This document shows positions 1 to 11,117 of a stretch of 41,980 nt of DNA, one piece after another. A program made the translations under genes and the position numbers. The notes beneath the pieces were generated by a model. It saw only the letters and a program-made list of their open reading frames with translations. It had not been told where the DNA came from and searched no databases. How positions within the stretch are numbered: position 1 is the stretch's first letter; each line of letters starts with the position of its first letter. This stretch comes from Calocera cornea HHB12733. Taxonomy: Eukaryota; Basidiomycota; Dacrymycetes; Dacrymycetales; Dacrymycetaceae. The stretch covers positions 1 to 41,980 of the forward strand of contig KV423965.1 of assembly GCA_001632435.1 (NCBI GenBank). The letters run 5' to 3'.

Positions 1-425
1 CTCTGGCCAACGCCTGCTCATCGAACCACCCCAGGCAGGACGAAGGCAAACAGCGGTAACCGTCACTGGTGCCGCTGTTCAACCCACTGGCCGACAAAGC
101 CGGGCAACCGTATTCGTAAGGTACCCGCGCTCGTCACGCTCATCTCGCTCGCCGGGCAGCCGTGCAAGGCACCCGTGCTCCTCGGATCCCTCCCTGTCGC
201 CACCCTCCGAACGACTACGCCGCACCCGGCCTCCAGCATCATGCCCTTCTCGACGTCGAGTCTAGGATTTCATCCACCCGCTACAAGAGCCTTGCTTGCA
301 GGCAACCAAGGACGTCTGCGGGAGGATGGTGCGTGGCATATAGCTGGTGAATGTACACATACTGATGAGTTGTAGACAACGCTACAGAGTCGGAGGGTCT
401 AGATGAGGAGAAAAAAGGGCAGGCA
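1..425. other. Left-edge intergenic sequence, no gene seen
   Basis: GC-rich sequence with only short overlapping reading frames on both strands. None has a recognisable domain or a convincing start and splice context. The right part probably holds the promoter and 5' leader of the gene starting at 426. A stop codon at 366-368, in frame with that gene, bounds its reading frame upstream. Confidence 0.5.
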
Positions 426-2513
426 ATGGAGAGTGCGATGAACCTTGGTGAGTGAGCTGCACGCACCAACGAGCTCCTGGTCTAATAATGTTGCGCAGGT
501 GCCTCCTCCTCCACAAGCATCTTGCCTCGAGTGGGCATGCTGTCTGCGCTGGAGCCCAGTCTAGCTTGCGCGCGCAGAGACAGGTCTATGCTGTCTGTCC
601 TGTCCGTGGAGCAGATACCGTTGGTCCGGTTCGACGTACTCCCGCTCACAAAGGCGCAACAGGCTGCCGCCTTCGACCTGTTGACTGCTCATCGCCGGGC
701 AATACTCGGATACAGCTCGGACCTCCATGACGTGCGATGGGACGAGGCTTGCCACGAAAGAGAACTTCGCTGCCGAGGGCCAAACGACTGGACCGTATAT
801 GCACAAGAGTGGAATGGGTCGTTCCCACACCGCGGTTATTGCGAAGGTCCCCCCGCCGATCCGCTAAGCGCCAAAGTGCTGTGGGTGCTCTTGGTGCCGG
901 AAGCCTTTTCGCCCGAATCGACTGAGGCAGACGCCCCCGGGATCGTACACCCTCGTTACGTGGCACATCTGCGGTCGTTCCATCACTGGGTCTTGAGCAA
1001 CGCACGCGCTCGTCTCGCAGCTGTCCCGGATCATCGAGTGAAGGCCCAGTATGCGAACCTCAATGAACGGTGGGCCGCGCGGATCGACTGGAATATCTTC
1101 CGGGTCCCGGTCATCTTCAAGGAGGCTGAGCAGATCTGGCTGGTCACACAGTGCAAATGCCGCGATCTACTGGGCATGCTGAACTACATCGACGCGGCCT
1201 ACCTGCGCCAATACCCCTGGACTCCGGAGAATCGGCCCTGGACCGGTAACTACGTTGGTGTATTGAGCGAGACTGTGCCTGAACGGGAAAGGGAGAAGTT
1301 GTACGCAGACATGATCCCTCTGCTGCGCGAGTCGCCCAACGCAAAGTACCCCGTCTGCGACACGGATGAGTGGGTTAAGTGCAAGCTTGAGTACTTGATC
1401 GCCAATGCGCCGACCCCGCAGATCCGGAAGGCGTTCCGCGTGAAGAAGGACACCCTTCGCCGCCGCGACGCGCTAAGGATGAACCAGCTGAAGAACAACA
1501 CTCGCCAACACCCGCTCCACAGGAAGGCCAACCAAGTGGCTTGGAGCGAACATGGGGACCGGATGACGGCGGACGACATGACCGCTGCGGTTGCGATCAA
1601 GCCAGAAGGTCAGGGGAAAGCTTGGGAGACTGTCGCTCGGATCCGTCCTTCCGTGCGCCAAACCGTCGTCGCGCTTGGAGATGGGGCAGCTGCACCCTAC
1701 CTAGCGTCGTGGCATGGCGAACGGCAAAGTGTGCCGGAGGCTGGCGTGTATGACTACCCTGGATACATGCCTGGAGCGGAAGTCGTGCCGATACCCATGC
1801 GTATCGGGGACGGCACCACATCCCAATCGCTGTTGAGGTCGCGTGAAGCTCTGAACGCCAAAGCCATGCCTCACAGGCTATCAGACCCGCTCTTTGCAGA
1901 CCAGATCCCTCTGGAACTGCGAGATCATGCGCTAAAGTCAGCCGCTGGGGAAGACGCTGGACCGGTCCCGGAGATGCCTCATCGGCGGAGGGAGAGGGAG
2001 AAGGCGGAGGAGAAGGCGAGGGCTGCAGAAGAGAAGGCGAGGCAGCAGGCGTGGGCGGCGGAGGAGAAGGCGAGGAAGGAGGAGGCCCAGAGAGCTGCGG
2101 AAGCGGCTATGTGGGATAAGCTTGCGGAGGAGACAGCAAGCATGGCAGTCGACTCTGTGGGTGGTGTTACCCCGGCGCCAGGACCGCCCGCCGCCGCCTC
2201 CACACCGACATTGGCACCCGCATCGGCACCCGCACCCACACCCGCATCGGCACCCGCACCCACACCCGCACCCGCATCGGCACCCGCACCCACACCCGCA
2301 CCCGCATCGGCACCCGCACCCGCACCCGCCTTGCCTCAGCCAGCGCCGTCAGAGCAGCGTAGCGAGCTAGAAGCCAAGCCGTCGACGGAGCCACAGAAGG
2401 GGGCCAAGAAGTACTTGTGGAAGGAGTGGAAGGCGATGAAGGAACGGAAGAGGCAAGAGGGGTTGCTGCAGAGGACTGACGAGGCGGAGGGAGAGGAGCT
2501 GCGGCACAAATGA
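426..2513 (+). CDS. Unrecognised protein with coiled-coil and Pro-Ala repeat tail
   Basis: Two-exon model: 426-447, then a 51-bp intron (GTGAGT...GCGCAG), then 499-2513, giving 678 aa in one frame. The ATG at 426 is chosen because the 22-nt first exon joins exon 2 in phase and an in-frame stop lies upstream at 366. An ATG at 537 inside exon 2 is the alternative. I do not recognise the N-terminal 450 residues, which are globular-looking and rich in Trp, Tyr and Pro. Next comes an Ala/Glu/Lys/Arg coiled coil (about 1980-2120, repeats of the type EEKAR), then a Pro-Ala-Ser/Thr low-complexity stretch from tandem DNA repeats (2213-2330), and a basic Lys/Arg-rich tail. No signal peptide or membrane segment is seen. 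The gene converges on the KDZ-associated gene with only 73 bp between their stops. Function unknown. Confidence 0.7.
2213..2330 (+). repeat. In-frame tandem repeat coding for Pro-Ala-Ser/Thr
   Basis: Units of about 24-30 bp built from GCATCGG followed by CACCCGCACCCACACCC-like hexamers, repeated about four times without breaking the reading frame of the surrounding gene. They encode alternating Pro-Ala with periodic Ser and Thr. Such repeats are prone to copy-number change by slippage, so length variation between strains is expected. Confidence 0.8.
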
Positions 2514-2586
2514 GCTGCCCAGCAAGGAGGATACCCCTCCTGTATTTTCATTGTAATACCCGACTTATGTGTACAAGCTCTAATGC

Positions 2587-4859
2587 CTAATTGTCTCGAA
2601 ACGAACTAGCGGGCCGTAGGTGGGGCTCATGTCCCCGGCGCCTCAAGTCCTCCACTGTCGCCTCGTTTTTGGCCATAATCACCTCGTCCAAGAAGAATTC
2701 GAACCGAATGGCACTCATTTCGCGAAGTTGCCCTTGGTACTTCCTCAGCCAGGCGTTGGCCTGTTCGCAGGCTGACGAGTTGAACGTCCACCGCTTGTTA
2801 TCGACATCGTACAAATCGGGATACGCCGCGGGGTTGCAGTGCGTACTGCAGAAGACGTCTTCTTGGCTGTGCTTCGACTTGTAATGGAAGACATCGACGA
2901 CGAGGGCAGTGTTCTTGAAATGGGCGGCTTCGGGGCGGTCTTGAAGCCAACGACGAAGGGAGCAGCTGTTGTCGAAGAACAGAACCTGCGGCATGGAGCG
3001 AATCATGGGGAATATCGACTTGAGGAACTTCTGCATGGTCGATCAGCCAGAACAACGGCTGACGGCAGTCTACACGTACCGCGACAGAGGATACGGACTC
3101 TGCACCGTAGAATGTGCCCCGGCCCACGATAACGCCGCAGGGACGCACAACAAACTGTTCGTTGTGCGTCCGGTGCCGGCCAAACTGGGCGCGGACCTTC
3201 TTTCCAGGGGGCAGGGGATGGGGTACGTCCCGACGCCGCTTCTTACTCGTCGGTTGGGTGGTCTCTTGTGTCCTGAGGTCGACACCAGCAGCCTGGACCT
3301 CCTCCAGCTCGCTAAGGCCGTCGTCCTCCGACTCGCTCCACTCGTCGCCGCTCAGGAGCTCGCCCACCTGACCAGGAGCAACGCGCGCTCGAAGATAAGC
3401 CTGCCGCCGCCGCTGGTTGAGAATGCCGAAGGACTGGCCAGATGACCGGTACGCATCCTCCCGAGCCACATGAGCAGGTTCCTCGCACGTCTGCATACCT
3501 GATCGAGCAGGTGCGCCGCAGCCTTGGACAATGCAGATTGCGTCGAGGTGCGCGTGGGTGAGGCAGTAGCGTGCCTTGGGGGTGGGGAGGGGGAGTGCGC
3601 AGTTGTGAACACGACAGCACGGCCGGCCTATCGCAAGACCGTCCGTGACCGCGCAGGTGAGGACGTCTGGCAGGAAGATGAGGGCCGAAAATGAAATCAA
3701 TTGCTGCACTTACGTGGCTTGCCGTTGCGCTCGATGACCTTGGTGCACTCGCTGCACGTGTGAGCCCATTGGGGCTGTCCGTTTTGCGACATGAAGATGT
3801 TGCGCTGTTGCATGGCGTCCCTGAGGCGATCAGCTTGGTTGAGGGCCGTCTCGGGCAGCCGGAGGTTGGTGCCCTGCTTGCTGTGATGGAGCAGCAGGGA
3901 GTAGAGATCGAACAAGTCGGCGATCGACTCGCCGCGCAGGGGGGCTGGCTGGAAGGCGCCGAGAGATGGGGCGGGAGGCGAGGCCATGCTGGCATTAAAG
4001 ATCTCTGCAATTGCAGAGGCTGATGCACTGGTGAGGAGAGTAAGGTGAGTAGAAGATCTTCGGGTGTCATGCGTCACGGCCGGGAGGGTGGTGCGGGCAG
4101 GGGAGAGCGTGAGGGACGTACTGGGCGTGGACAGTTTGGGAGCGGAACAGGTGACAGATGCGGTCTTCGAAGACCATGTGCTTCTCGGCTTGGATGACGT
4201 GGGGCTGACCACCATAGTAGATACGAGCTTGGTCGCCAAGAGAGTCGTTCGCCCGGAAGTAGTTGAGGTGGTACGTGGCAGAGCAGGCCCGGCATCGGAG
4301 GGAGTGGAGGATGACGGGGACGGCGCCGTGGCCGAGGGTGTAGAGACCAGCGTAGTGCTGGTTTCGAAAGGTGAGTCTTGCTCGTGTGTGGTGCTGGAGG
4401 TAGTGGGGACAGTCGTTGCAAATACAGACGCGGGTGGGGGGATAGAAGTGCTCAAACCCTGATAGAGCGTGAGTATAGATGGGGAGGTGAATGAGATGAT
4501 GTGTTACCAAGGTCAAAGTCTTGAGCCTTTTGGGCAAGAACGTCGACAGCATCCAGCGCGGGGAACGTGAGCCGGGTGGGATCCTTGCTAGGGGCCCAAG
4601 CCGCGGGCGACAGGGCTGTCCAGAGAGAGTGAATCTGCTGGACAGTAGCCTGTAGGCCGTCGGCAAGGAAAGCAGTGATGGAGTGGGGTAACTCCGCGGG
4701 GGGGGTGTCGGCAGCGCCAGTATGCGTGATCTGTTGCCATGCAATGCGATTTTGCAGGCGCCGGGTGAGACTGAAGAACTGGGAAGCTTGGTCAACAGTG
4801 ATGTTGGCCAGCTCCGTGCGGCGACGCCAAAGTTGTTCGACAAGCTCGATGAGGAGCAT
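2587..4859 (-). CDS. CxC5/CxC6 cysteine-cluster protein associated with KDZ transposases
   Basis: Five exons on the minus strand: 4859-4508, 4458-4122, 4027-3714, 3666-3080 and 3030-2587. Introns are GT-AG and the model sums to 677 aa. The architecture matches basidiomycete proteins called CxC5/CxC6-like cysteine cluster associated with KDZ. There is a helical N-terminus and a CxC5-type cluster (CICNDC at residues 129-134, CRAC at 173-176). A linker ends in a CxxC pair (CSECTK). A CxC6-type Cys/His cluster starts near residue 351 (PCC...CALP...YCLTH...GCG...TC). The C-terminal part resembles a KDZ-transposase core, with Asp550 in FFDNSC, the VFHYKSKHS block and ACEQANAWL. These families are known from KDZ transposons and their captured relatives. 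Whether this copy is an active transposase, a remnant or a domesticated gene cannot be told here. No stop or frameshift interrupts it. Confidence 0.85.
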
Positions 4860-4895
4860 AGTGGAAAGTGATCCTAAGAGGTGGAGAGGGATCTA

Positions 4896-4912
4896 GGGGG
4901 GGGGGGGGGGCT

Positions 4913-4944
<32 letters not shown>

Positions 4945-4959
4945 GGGGGGGGGGGGGGG
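4896..4959. repeat. Near-pure poly(G)/poly(C) tract
   Basis: G runs of 15 (4896-4910), 31 (4913-4943) and 15 (4945-4959), interrupted only by CT and T. The tract ends 36 bp upstream of the start codon of the minus-strand KDZ-associated gene, so it is a C-run in that gene's 5' leader or promoter. Such DNA can form G-quadruplex or i-motif structures, and is also a classic site of sequencing-length error. Confidence 0.9.
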
Positions 4960-4969
4960 TCTATGGAGG

Positions 4970-5911
4970 TGGCCAGAGTAGTGTAGCTTGAGTAGGGGAG
5001 ACTGTAGGACTGGCCTAGTGGCTAGCAACTGAGAGTAGCCAGCACGGCGTTGTTAGTCTTACAGTTAATTTTAACAATGGACCCTGACTCAGTGCCTTTG
5101 CAGTGTGAAGTGACCGGCTATGGGCCTGGACCGGCTCGGGTAGAGACGGAAGCAAGCGGGGGCAAACGGAGTTAAATTATGAGGGGCCTATGAACACTGC
5201 CACCCATAGCCCATAGGGCTTGCCCCAATACGCGGGTGTACTGGGCCCGGGCCAACTCCCCGTCCGTCAAGCCGGCGTATCCGAAGTCACCCTCTTGGCG
5301 TCATCGCCCGTGCGCTGCCCTGTTTCTTCTGGATAGGATAGGATAGGAGGATAGGACAATAACCGCACGCGGCCGCCTCGCGTTGTGCAGATTGAGGACG
5401 TCATCTATTCACCCACGCGCCGACGACGCGCACAGCGGGTGGGTAAATCTGCCAGCGAACAGCCAAGACTGGTTAGCGGACGCGAGGGAGGGAGCGAGCG
5501 GCGCATGCACGTTCGGCTGTCTGTCTCACCCGCGCCCGGCCTCGTCGGACCCAATCGGCAGCCCAGCCAACATCCCTCTCCGCCCAACATCGACGTTGTC
5601 CGCCCCCCCTCCCTCCCACCCAACTTGCTACACCCACCTGCCTGTGACTTTCCCCAGCGGTCAACCTCCTGCGCGCATCACGGATCGCGCCGCATCGCCC
5701 GCCGCGGGAGATCAACATTGTGCCGGGGAAGATCAGGCTGTCCACCGCGCCGGCTCGAGATAGACATCACCCTGCCGAACGGGGCCGCCTTCTTCTTCTC
5801 GCACCACCCCTCGCGCCCAACACCACCCTCCCCCCTCCCCCCCCGTCATCCCCCCATCCTCCCTCCTTCCCCTCGTCATCGTCCCCCCTCCCCCCCTCAT
5901 AAACAGCGACG
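4970..5911. other. Intergenic region before the glucanase gene
   Basis: No supportable gene. It contains a short GGATA-type pentamer repeat (5331-5356). A strongly pyrimidine-rich stretch (about 5800-5902, C and T runs) runs to just before the glucanase ATG at 5912. Pyrimidine-rich leaders are common at transcription starts of well-expressed filamentous-fungal genes, so this is probably the core promoter and 5' UTR. Longer frames here (for example 5385-6248) are Pro/Arg-rich shadows of the C-rich sequence. Confidence 0.5.
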
Positions 5912-8438
5912 ATGCACTCGTACAGCTCGACGCCGTACACGACCTCCTCCCCGGGCCTGCACCCAACCTCGACGCCCGACGCCTCGCAAGAGTCGGCCCC
6001 CTTCATCGGCGGCTTCGCCACCCCCGCCTCCGCCTCCCGCACAGGCACCCCCTTCAAGCCCGTCTCCTCCGCAGACTACTACGCCGAGCCCGGCGGCACG
6101 CCCGAGATGCAGCAGCTCAACAGGGGCAGCATGCAGTACCTCCCTGACAGACCGAGGAGGTACGACCACAAGCCCCTCCCCTACACCCCGCCCCGCCGTC
6201 GGAGCCGCCTCTTCTGGTGGCTCGTGGCCCTCGTCTGCCTCGCAATAGTCGTCCTCGCCGTCGTCCTCCCAGTGTACTTCACAGTCATCAAGCCGCACCA
6301 GAACACCTCCGGCTCCGCCTCCTCTGCCGGCTCAGGCGGCAGCACCGGCGGCTCGGGCGGCTCAGGCGGGTCAGCCCAGCCAGCACCAGCCTTCACCGGC
6401 GCCATCACCGGCGGCGACGGGAGCACGCTCACCTTCGACGACGGGAGCACGATGACGTACTCGAATCCGTTCGGCGGGACCTGGTACTTCGACCCGAGCG
6501 ACCCGTTCAACGACGGTGCGCGGGCGCAGAGCTGGAGCCCGGCCCTCAACGAGACGTGGAGGTTCGGCATGGACACCGTCCGGGGGTGCGTCTGCTCTCA
6601 CATGCCATACCGGCACCCGCTGCGACGAATACTAATGTGATGTGATGTGATGTGATGGGTAGGGTCAACCTCGGCGGCTGGCTCGTCCCCGAGCCGTTCA
6701 TCGTCCCCGCGCTGTTTGAGCAGTACCAGAACGGCAGCTGCGCCCCGCCCTACAATGCGCAGGACGAGTGGACGCTCGTGAACTGCATGAACCAGAACGG
6801 GAACGCGACGGCGCTCATGGAGCAGCATTATGCCACTTTCATCGTGCGTCCCTACTACCTGTGCCCAGTGCCTAGCGATGAGACGCTGACATGGTTCGCT
6901 ATTCTGTGCAGACGGAAGAGGACTTTGCCCGCATCGCCGGCGCCGGCCTCAACTGGGTGCGCATCCCCGTGCCGTTCTGGATGATCGAGGTCTACCCCTC
7001 CGAGCCGTTCGTCCCGCACGTCTCCTGGACCTACTTCCTCAAGGCCATCCAGTGGGCGCGCAAGTACGGTCTGCGTATCAACATGGACCTGCACACGATC
7101 CCCGGCAGCCAGAACGGGTGGAACCACTCCGGCAAGCTGGGCCCGATCAACTTCCTCTTCGGCGTGATGGGCATTGCCAACGCCCAGCGCACGCTCAGCT
7201 ACCTGCGGACACTCACGGAGTTTGTCAGCCAGCCGCAGTACAAGAACGTCGTCCAGGTGTTTGGCATCGTCAATGAGGCGTGGATGCCGGTGATCGGCCA
7301 GCCAGAGCTCGAGGCTTTGTGAGTCCCCATATTGCCCCTGCGTATATGCGCCATCTCATGTGCGGGTGGCAGCTACCTCGAAGCTCACAACACGATGCGC
7401 AACATCACCGGGTTCGGCGAGGGCAACGGCCCCTTCATCACCATCCACGACGGGTTCGCCGGCATGCAGGCATGGTACGGCTGGCTCACCGGCTCGGACC
7501 GGATCGGGCTCGACACCCACCCATACTTCGCCTTCAACGCGCCGGCGTCCGTCGCCCCGCCCTCGAGCTTCGTCAGCTCGCCCTGCTCCGGCTGGGGCCA
7601 AGAGCTCAACGCCTCCATGCAGCAGTTCGGGTTCTCCATGGCCGGCGAGTGGAGCGTGGCGATCAACGACTGCGGGCTGTGGGTGAACGGCGTCGGTCTG
7701 GGCAACCGCGTCGAGGGCTCGTACCCGGGGAGCACGGCCGTCGGCAGCTGCAACGTCTCCAACGCGTGGGAGGCGTGGGACGATGACTACAAGAACGGGC
7801 TCAAGGACCTCGCGCTCAGCAGTATGGACGCGCTCCAGAACTGGTTCTACTGGACCTGGAAGATCGGCAACTCGTCCATCTCAGGGCGCGTCGAGAGCCC
7901 GTACTGGTCCTACTCCCTCGGACTGGACAACGGCTGGATCCCCACCGACCCGCGGGATGCGGTCGGCTTCTGCGCAGGCTCGGCCGGCGTGGCAATGAAC
8001 AACCCGTTCGACGGCACGCTCTCCGCGTGGCAGACGGGCGGCGCGGGCGCGGGCACGATCGACGCTGCGCAGCTGGCGTCGTACACCTGGCCCCTGACGA
8101 GCATGAACAACTGCTCGACCTCGCCCTACCTCGCCCCTTCGGACGTCGTCCGCCTGCCCCAGTACACCGAGACAGGCGCGATCATCACCCTCGCCGGCCC
8201 GACCTTCACGACCCCCAGCAGCACGCAGACTGCCGACGCCGGCAGCGGCTGGGACAACCCCGCCGACACGGCCGGGTACTATGAGCCTATACAGGGCTGC
8301 GACTACCCGGACCAATGGGTCGCCGTCGGCGTGCCGATCCCCACTGGCGCGTGCGGGCAGCTCAGCGCGAGGAAGCGTGATGTGCCGCTCGCTGCTCGCG
8401 GTCCGGCGCCCGCGCCCACCGAGCCGCCTAGATTCTGA
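5912..8438 (+). CDS. Membrane-anchored GH5 exo-beta-1,3-glucanase
   Basis: Exons 5912-6585, 6663-6843, 6912-7318 and 7373-8438 give 775 aa. The enzyme family (GH5, fungal exo-1,3-beta-glucosidase, ExgD type) removes glucose from beta-1,3-glucan in cell-wall turnover. The N-terminus is a Ser/Thr/Pro-rich cytosolic tail. It is followed by a basic PPRRRSR stop and one hydrophobic segment (about residues 100-124), making a type II membrane protein. A Gly-Ser linker leads to the catalytic domain, which begins at VNLGGWLVPEPF. Predicted catalytic residues are Glu407 (GIVNEAW, acid/base) and Glu513 (MAGEWS, nucleophile). The block WVRIPVPFW and the NWFYWTWK block near the end are typical of GH5. The 3' end has a Pro-rich tail. 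The second intron donor is GTGCGT. Intron 1 contains a TGATG microsatellite (about 6636-6657). Confidence 0.93.
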
Positions 8439-8584
8439 GTTTCGCACCGGGACCGGGACCGGGACCTGGACCTTCTTCTTCCTTCTTGCATTTTCTTCCA
8501 TCCCTCTCTCTCGTCTCATCACTCTCTGGCGCCTCTCGCGTGTATCGCCAACTCTCGGACGAATTGCATTTCAATCCTACTGGA

Positions 8585-8612
8585 CTCTCTCTCTCTCTCT
8601 CTCTCCTCTCTC
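8585..8612 (+). repeat. CT dinucleotide microsatellite
   Basis: About twelve CT units with one interruption, in the 3' flank of the glucanase gene. A simple-sequence repeat with no evident function. Confidence 0.8.
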
Positions 8613-9850
8613 CCGTGATGACGCATATATGGTATACTCGGTACTGGTACATGCTGTTCTACCAAGGACTGTCTGTCTGCATAGTCGGATGTAGCCCATC
8701 ATGAAAACGATGTCTGTTCTTATGACTAAGGAAATACGAATACGAATCTTATCTCATGTCTGGCAACTGCAGATCATCTGCATCAACGTGAAGTGCTTAC
8801 AGTAGTGCCGCGCCCCGGCTTGGGCAGTTCCGTGGTCTCTCATTCCCTGGGAAGACTCGTATTCAGTGCTGCTGAATGCGATGCTGGTCAAGGTTGGATT
8901 TGTAAGTAAAATCATCTTCCTCGACCTTTCGTAGTGAGGACTAACTGATCGCATCAAGGGAGACGCCTGTGACACGGGCCCTGAGAGCAGGGGAGTTCGG
9001 TCCTTGCTCGCACGATGTCCACTCAATTCGACCCGTCGTTCCCAAGCAAACAGTTGTCGTGCATTGCCTAGTCTGACTGCTGAGGGTATTTACAGTCGGA
9101 CAATCGGCCGTCCCATCCCCAAAGCGGTCCTTTGCGGAGCTCCCTGATACAAATGCACCGGCTGCAATCTGATGAGGCTGTCCCATCATCACTTGAGACC
9201 GGCTGGACAATTCAGCCGAGGTGTTCGGCAGTATTCCAACAAACCTTGCTTTCGAGCGAGTGCTGGGCTGAAAAATCAATTGGTGAGCCCGATGGAATCG
9301 CGTTGCTGTCGTTGTGGCTCACACGCTTCCCCGGGTTATGGAAGCGTCGCGGAAGTACAGTCCGTCGCTCTCCCTTGCCAAGCCGTCAAACCGCGTCTTG
9401 CTGTGCTTGACATCTGTCAAGACGGTATCTGCACTAGACGGTGTTGCACCCAAATCAGCTTATCACCACTACTTTTGGGCATGTCACTTCATCGCCTCGT
9501 TGTCATTATTGTCAGTAGGCATTGCAGGGGGCGCTTTGTCATGTCTCTCTCTCCACAGCATCTTGCATCGCCTCATGCGCGTGTGAACTCGTCTTCTCCA
9601 CGCCGGACCCTGTTGGAAGTGCAAAGGGAAGCACGGGCGCCGCGCCTAGTACACATTTATCTGACGCCCGCAAGCTCGGTATGGTATCAATCCCCGGCTT
9701 CTAGAAATATCACTTACTTGATCGCAGGCCTGCCCCTTATCTATTGGATACAAAGTACGGATGCGTCATTCTTCGGGATGTTCATTGGCGATGGCTATCG
9801 CGCTGCTGGGGTGCTATTCGGTCGCCCTGGTTAACAGCAATCTGGTAAGT

Positions 9851-9858
9851 TATATAAG
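9851..9858 (+). promoter_or_regulatory. Probable TATA box of the first 7-TM tandem gene
   Basis: TATATAAG lies about 70 bp upstream of the ATG at 9927. The tandem paralog has TATAAA at 12484-12489 with almost the same spacing to its ATG (72 bp), which supports both as real promoter elements. Confidence 0.5.
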
Positions 9859-9926
9859 GTCGCAATGTTTTCCCGCCTTTGTCGTGTCCACGTTCCACTC
9901 CGACTTCAACTCCCCACCTCGCAGCC

Positions 9927-11117
9927 ATGTCGGCCCCACCTCTAGATGGCGCGAATATGATAGGCATCTTCCTGGGCTCTGTTTCCTATGGTTCGTACCT
10001 CATCTTGGGCTATGGGGCTCGTCGTGTTCAGCGCTAAGCAGGAGCCTTTCTGGCTATGTCCGTACATCTTCTGTGGCGCTGGTGGAATAAGGTCATACGC
10101 GTTCCGATGTTCTTGTTGCTTGCGGCGGTCGCTCAGTTACTGTCCACGACCGCATTCACGATTGTGTTCATGCATTATCTCTACGAAGGTTTTGTCACGG
10201 ATCGAGACACGGTCGGGCCCGTCACATACTACAACGAGGACAGATGGCAGGAAACAACCATCTCAGCACTTAACATCTTCGAGCAAGCACTTGCAGATGG
10301 GATCTTGGTGAGCCGAGGGAAGTATACTCTTCCGTGTTCCTTGACTAAGAGCTGGCAGATCTACCGATGCTGGCTTATCTGGAACAAGAGCAAGCTCATT
10401 TTAGGGATCATAGTGGTTCCTTATGTGGCTGCTATCCGTACGCAATATCTGTGGCGAGCACCGCTGGAGTGCTGACACCCAACCCAGTCTGCCAATGCCT
10501 TGCCATGGCAGGTGCGTCCCCAACAACGAAGCTATTCGATATGTTCGGGGACAAGTTTGCGACATTTGTCCATGCGTTTTCGGGCTTGTCTTTGGCCCAG
10601 AATGCACTCACCTATTTCTTTATTATCGGGAAAATTTGGCACACTTCACGACGGTCCACCTCGAAGTTCGGCAAAACTGCTTTCACCCCAATCATCATCC
10701 GCCTGCTATGCATGGGGAGCATCTACCTATGTCTCATTATTCTCACTCTGGCAACAAGTCTACGGGCAAGCGGCGCGTATGTTGTGATCTGTCACATTGT
10801 AAGTGCATGCCTCCTCTTCCCTCTTCTATCATTAAAATACGCCCTCTGCATGTAGTGGTCACCAGCTTCCGTAAGTATCTCTTAGTGTCACCATCCCAGA
10901 ATAGGTCCTGACACTTGTCTGGTAGGGGATCGTCTTTTTGTCGCTCATTGTCCCTACCAAGTGCCTCTCAAGTACAGGCACCAACCACGCGCTACAGTCT
11001 CCTCAGGACTCCAATAAGCGAGAAACATTCACCAGTAGCGCGGACATATCGCAGGACGATGCGCTTTACAGTGTACCTTCGGAGTTCAAGGTTCCTGAAG
11101 CACGTGAGCTTGTGTGA
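9927..11117 (+). CDS. Basidiomycete 7-TM membrane protein, tandem copy A
   Basis: Six exons: 9927-9990, 10042-10307, 10359-10437, 10488-10798, 10856-10870 and 10926-11117, giving 308 aa. About seven hydrophobic segments are spread over residues 10-265, followed by a polar tail rich in Ser, Asp and Glu. Landmarks are LLWRWW after TM1, the block YNEDRWQET, IYRCWLIW at the start of a middle helix, and a final helix GIVFLSLIVPTK. Proteins with this YRC-(x)-IW layout are a large uncharacterised Agaricomycete integral-membrane family. No ligand or partner is known. Exon 5 is only 15 nt (WSPAS) and is conserved in copy B. The first intron has an unusual GTTCGT donor, but its placement is fixed by the paralog. 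Intron 2 is 51 nt, in frame and free of stops. It is still called as an intron because it has GTGAGC, a CTAAG branch and a CAG acceptor. Confidence 0.85.

Larger units (their letters stand above)
8439..9926. other. Intergenic region; CT microsatellite and remnant-like frames only
   Basis: Contains the glucanase 3' UTR, a CT dinucleotide run (about 8585-8612), and sequence without recognisable coding content. A 220-codon plus-strand frame at 9172-9834 has skewed Ser/Arg/Leu composition and no domain, so I do not call it. Around 9602-9640 there is a block resembling 12200-12240, upstream of the next paralog (see findings). Confidence 0.5.

Noticed and set aside
646..2394. Several long reverse and alternate-frame ORFs across the orphan gene, including a His/Pro-repeat frame at 2122-2370
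   Set aside because: They are shadows of the GC-rich coding frame and of the Pro-Ala repeat; none has a domain or independent splice signals.
4896..4959. Poly(G) tract considered as a telomere or assembly-gap filler
   Set aside because: It is not a TTAGGG-type telomere repeat and is flanked by normal unique sequence continuous with a gene. An artefact in length remains possible, but not a chromosome end.
5385..6248. 287-codon plus-strand frame overlapping the glucanase start
   Set aside because: Pro/Arg/Ser-rich frame created by C-rich leader DNA; it overlaps the glucanase N-terminus, which has a clear membrane anchor and enzyme domain in another frame.
7881..8522. 213-codon minus-strand frame in the glucanase last exon
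   Set aside because: Antisense shadow of a GC-rich exon, with Arg/Gly/Val-biased composition and no known domain.
9172..9834. 220-codon plus-strand frame upstream of 7-TM copy A
   Set aside because: Composition and hydropathy resemble non-coding sequence. It has no family motif, and part of it overlaps the likely promoter region.
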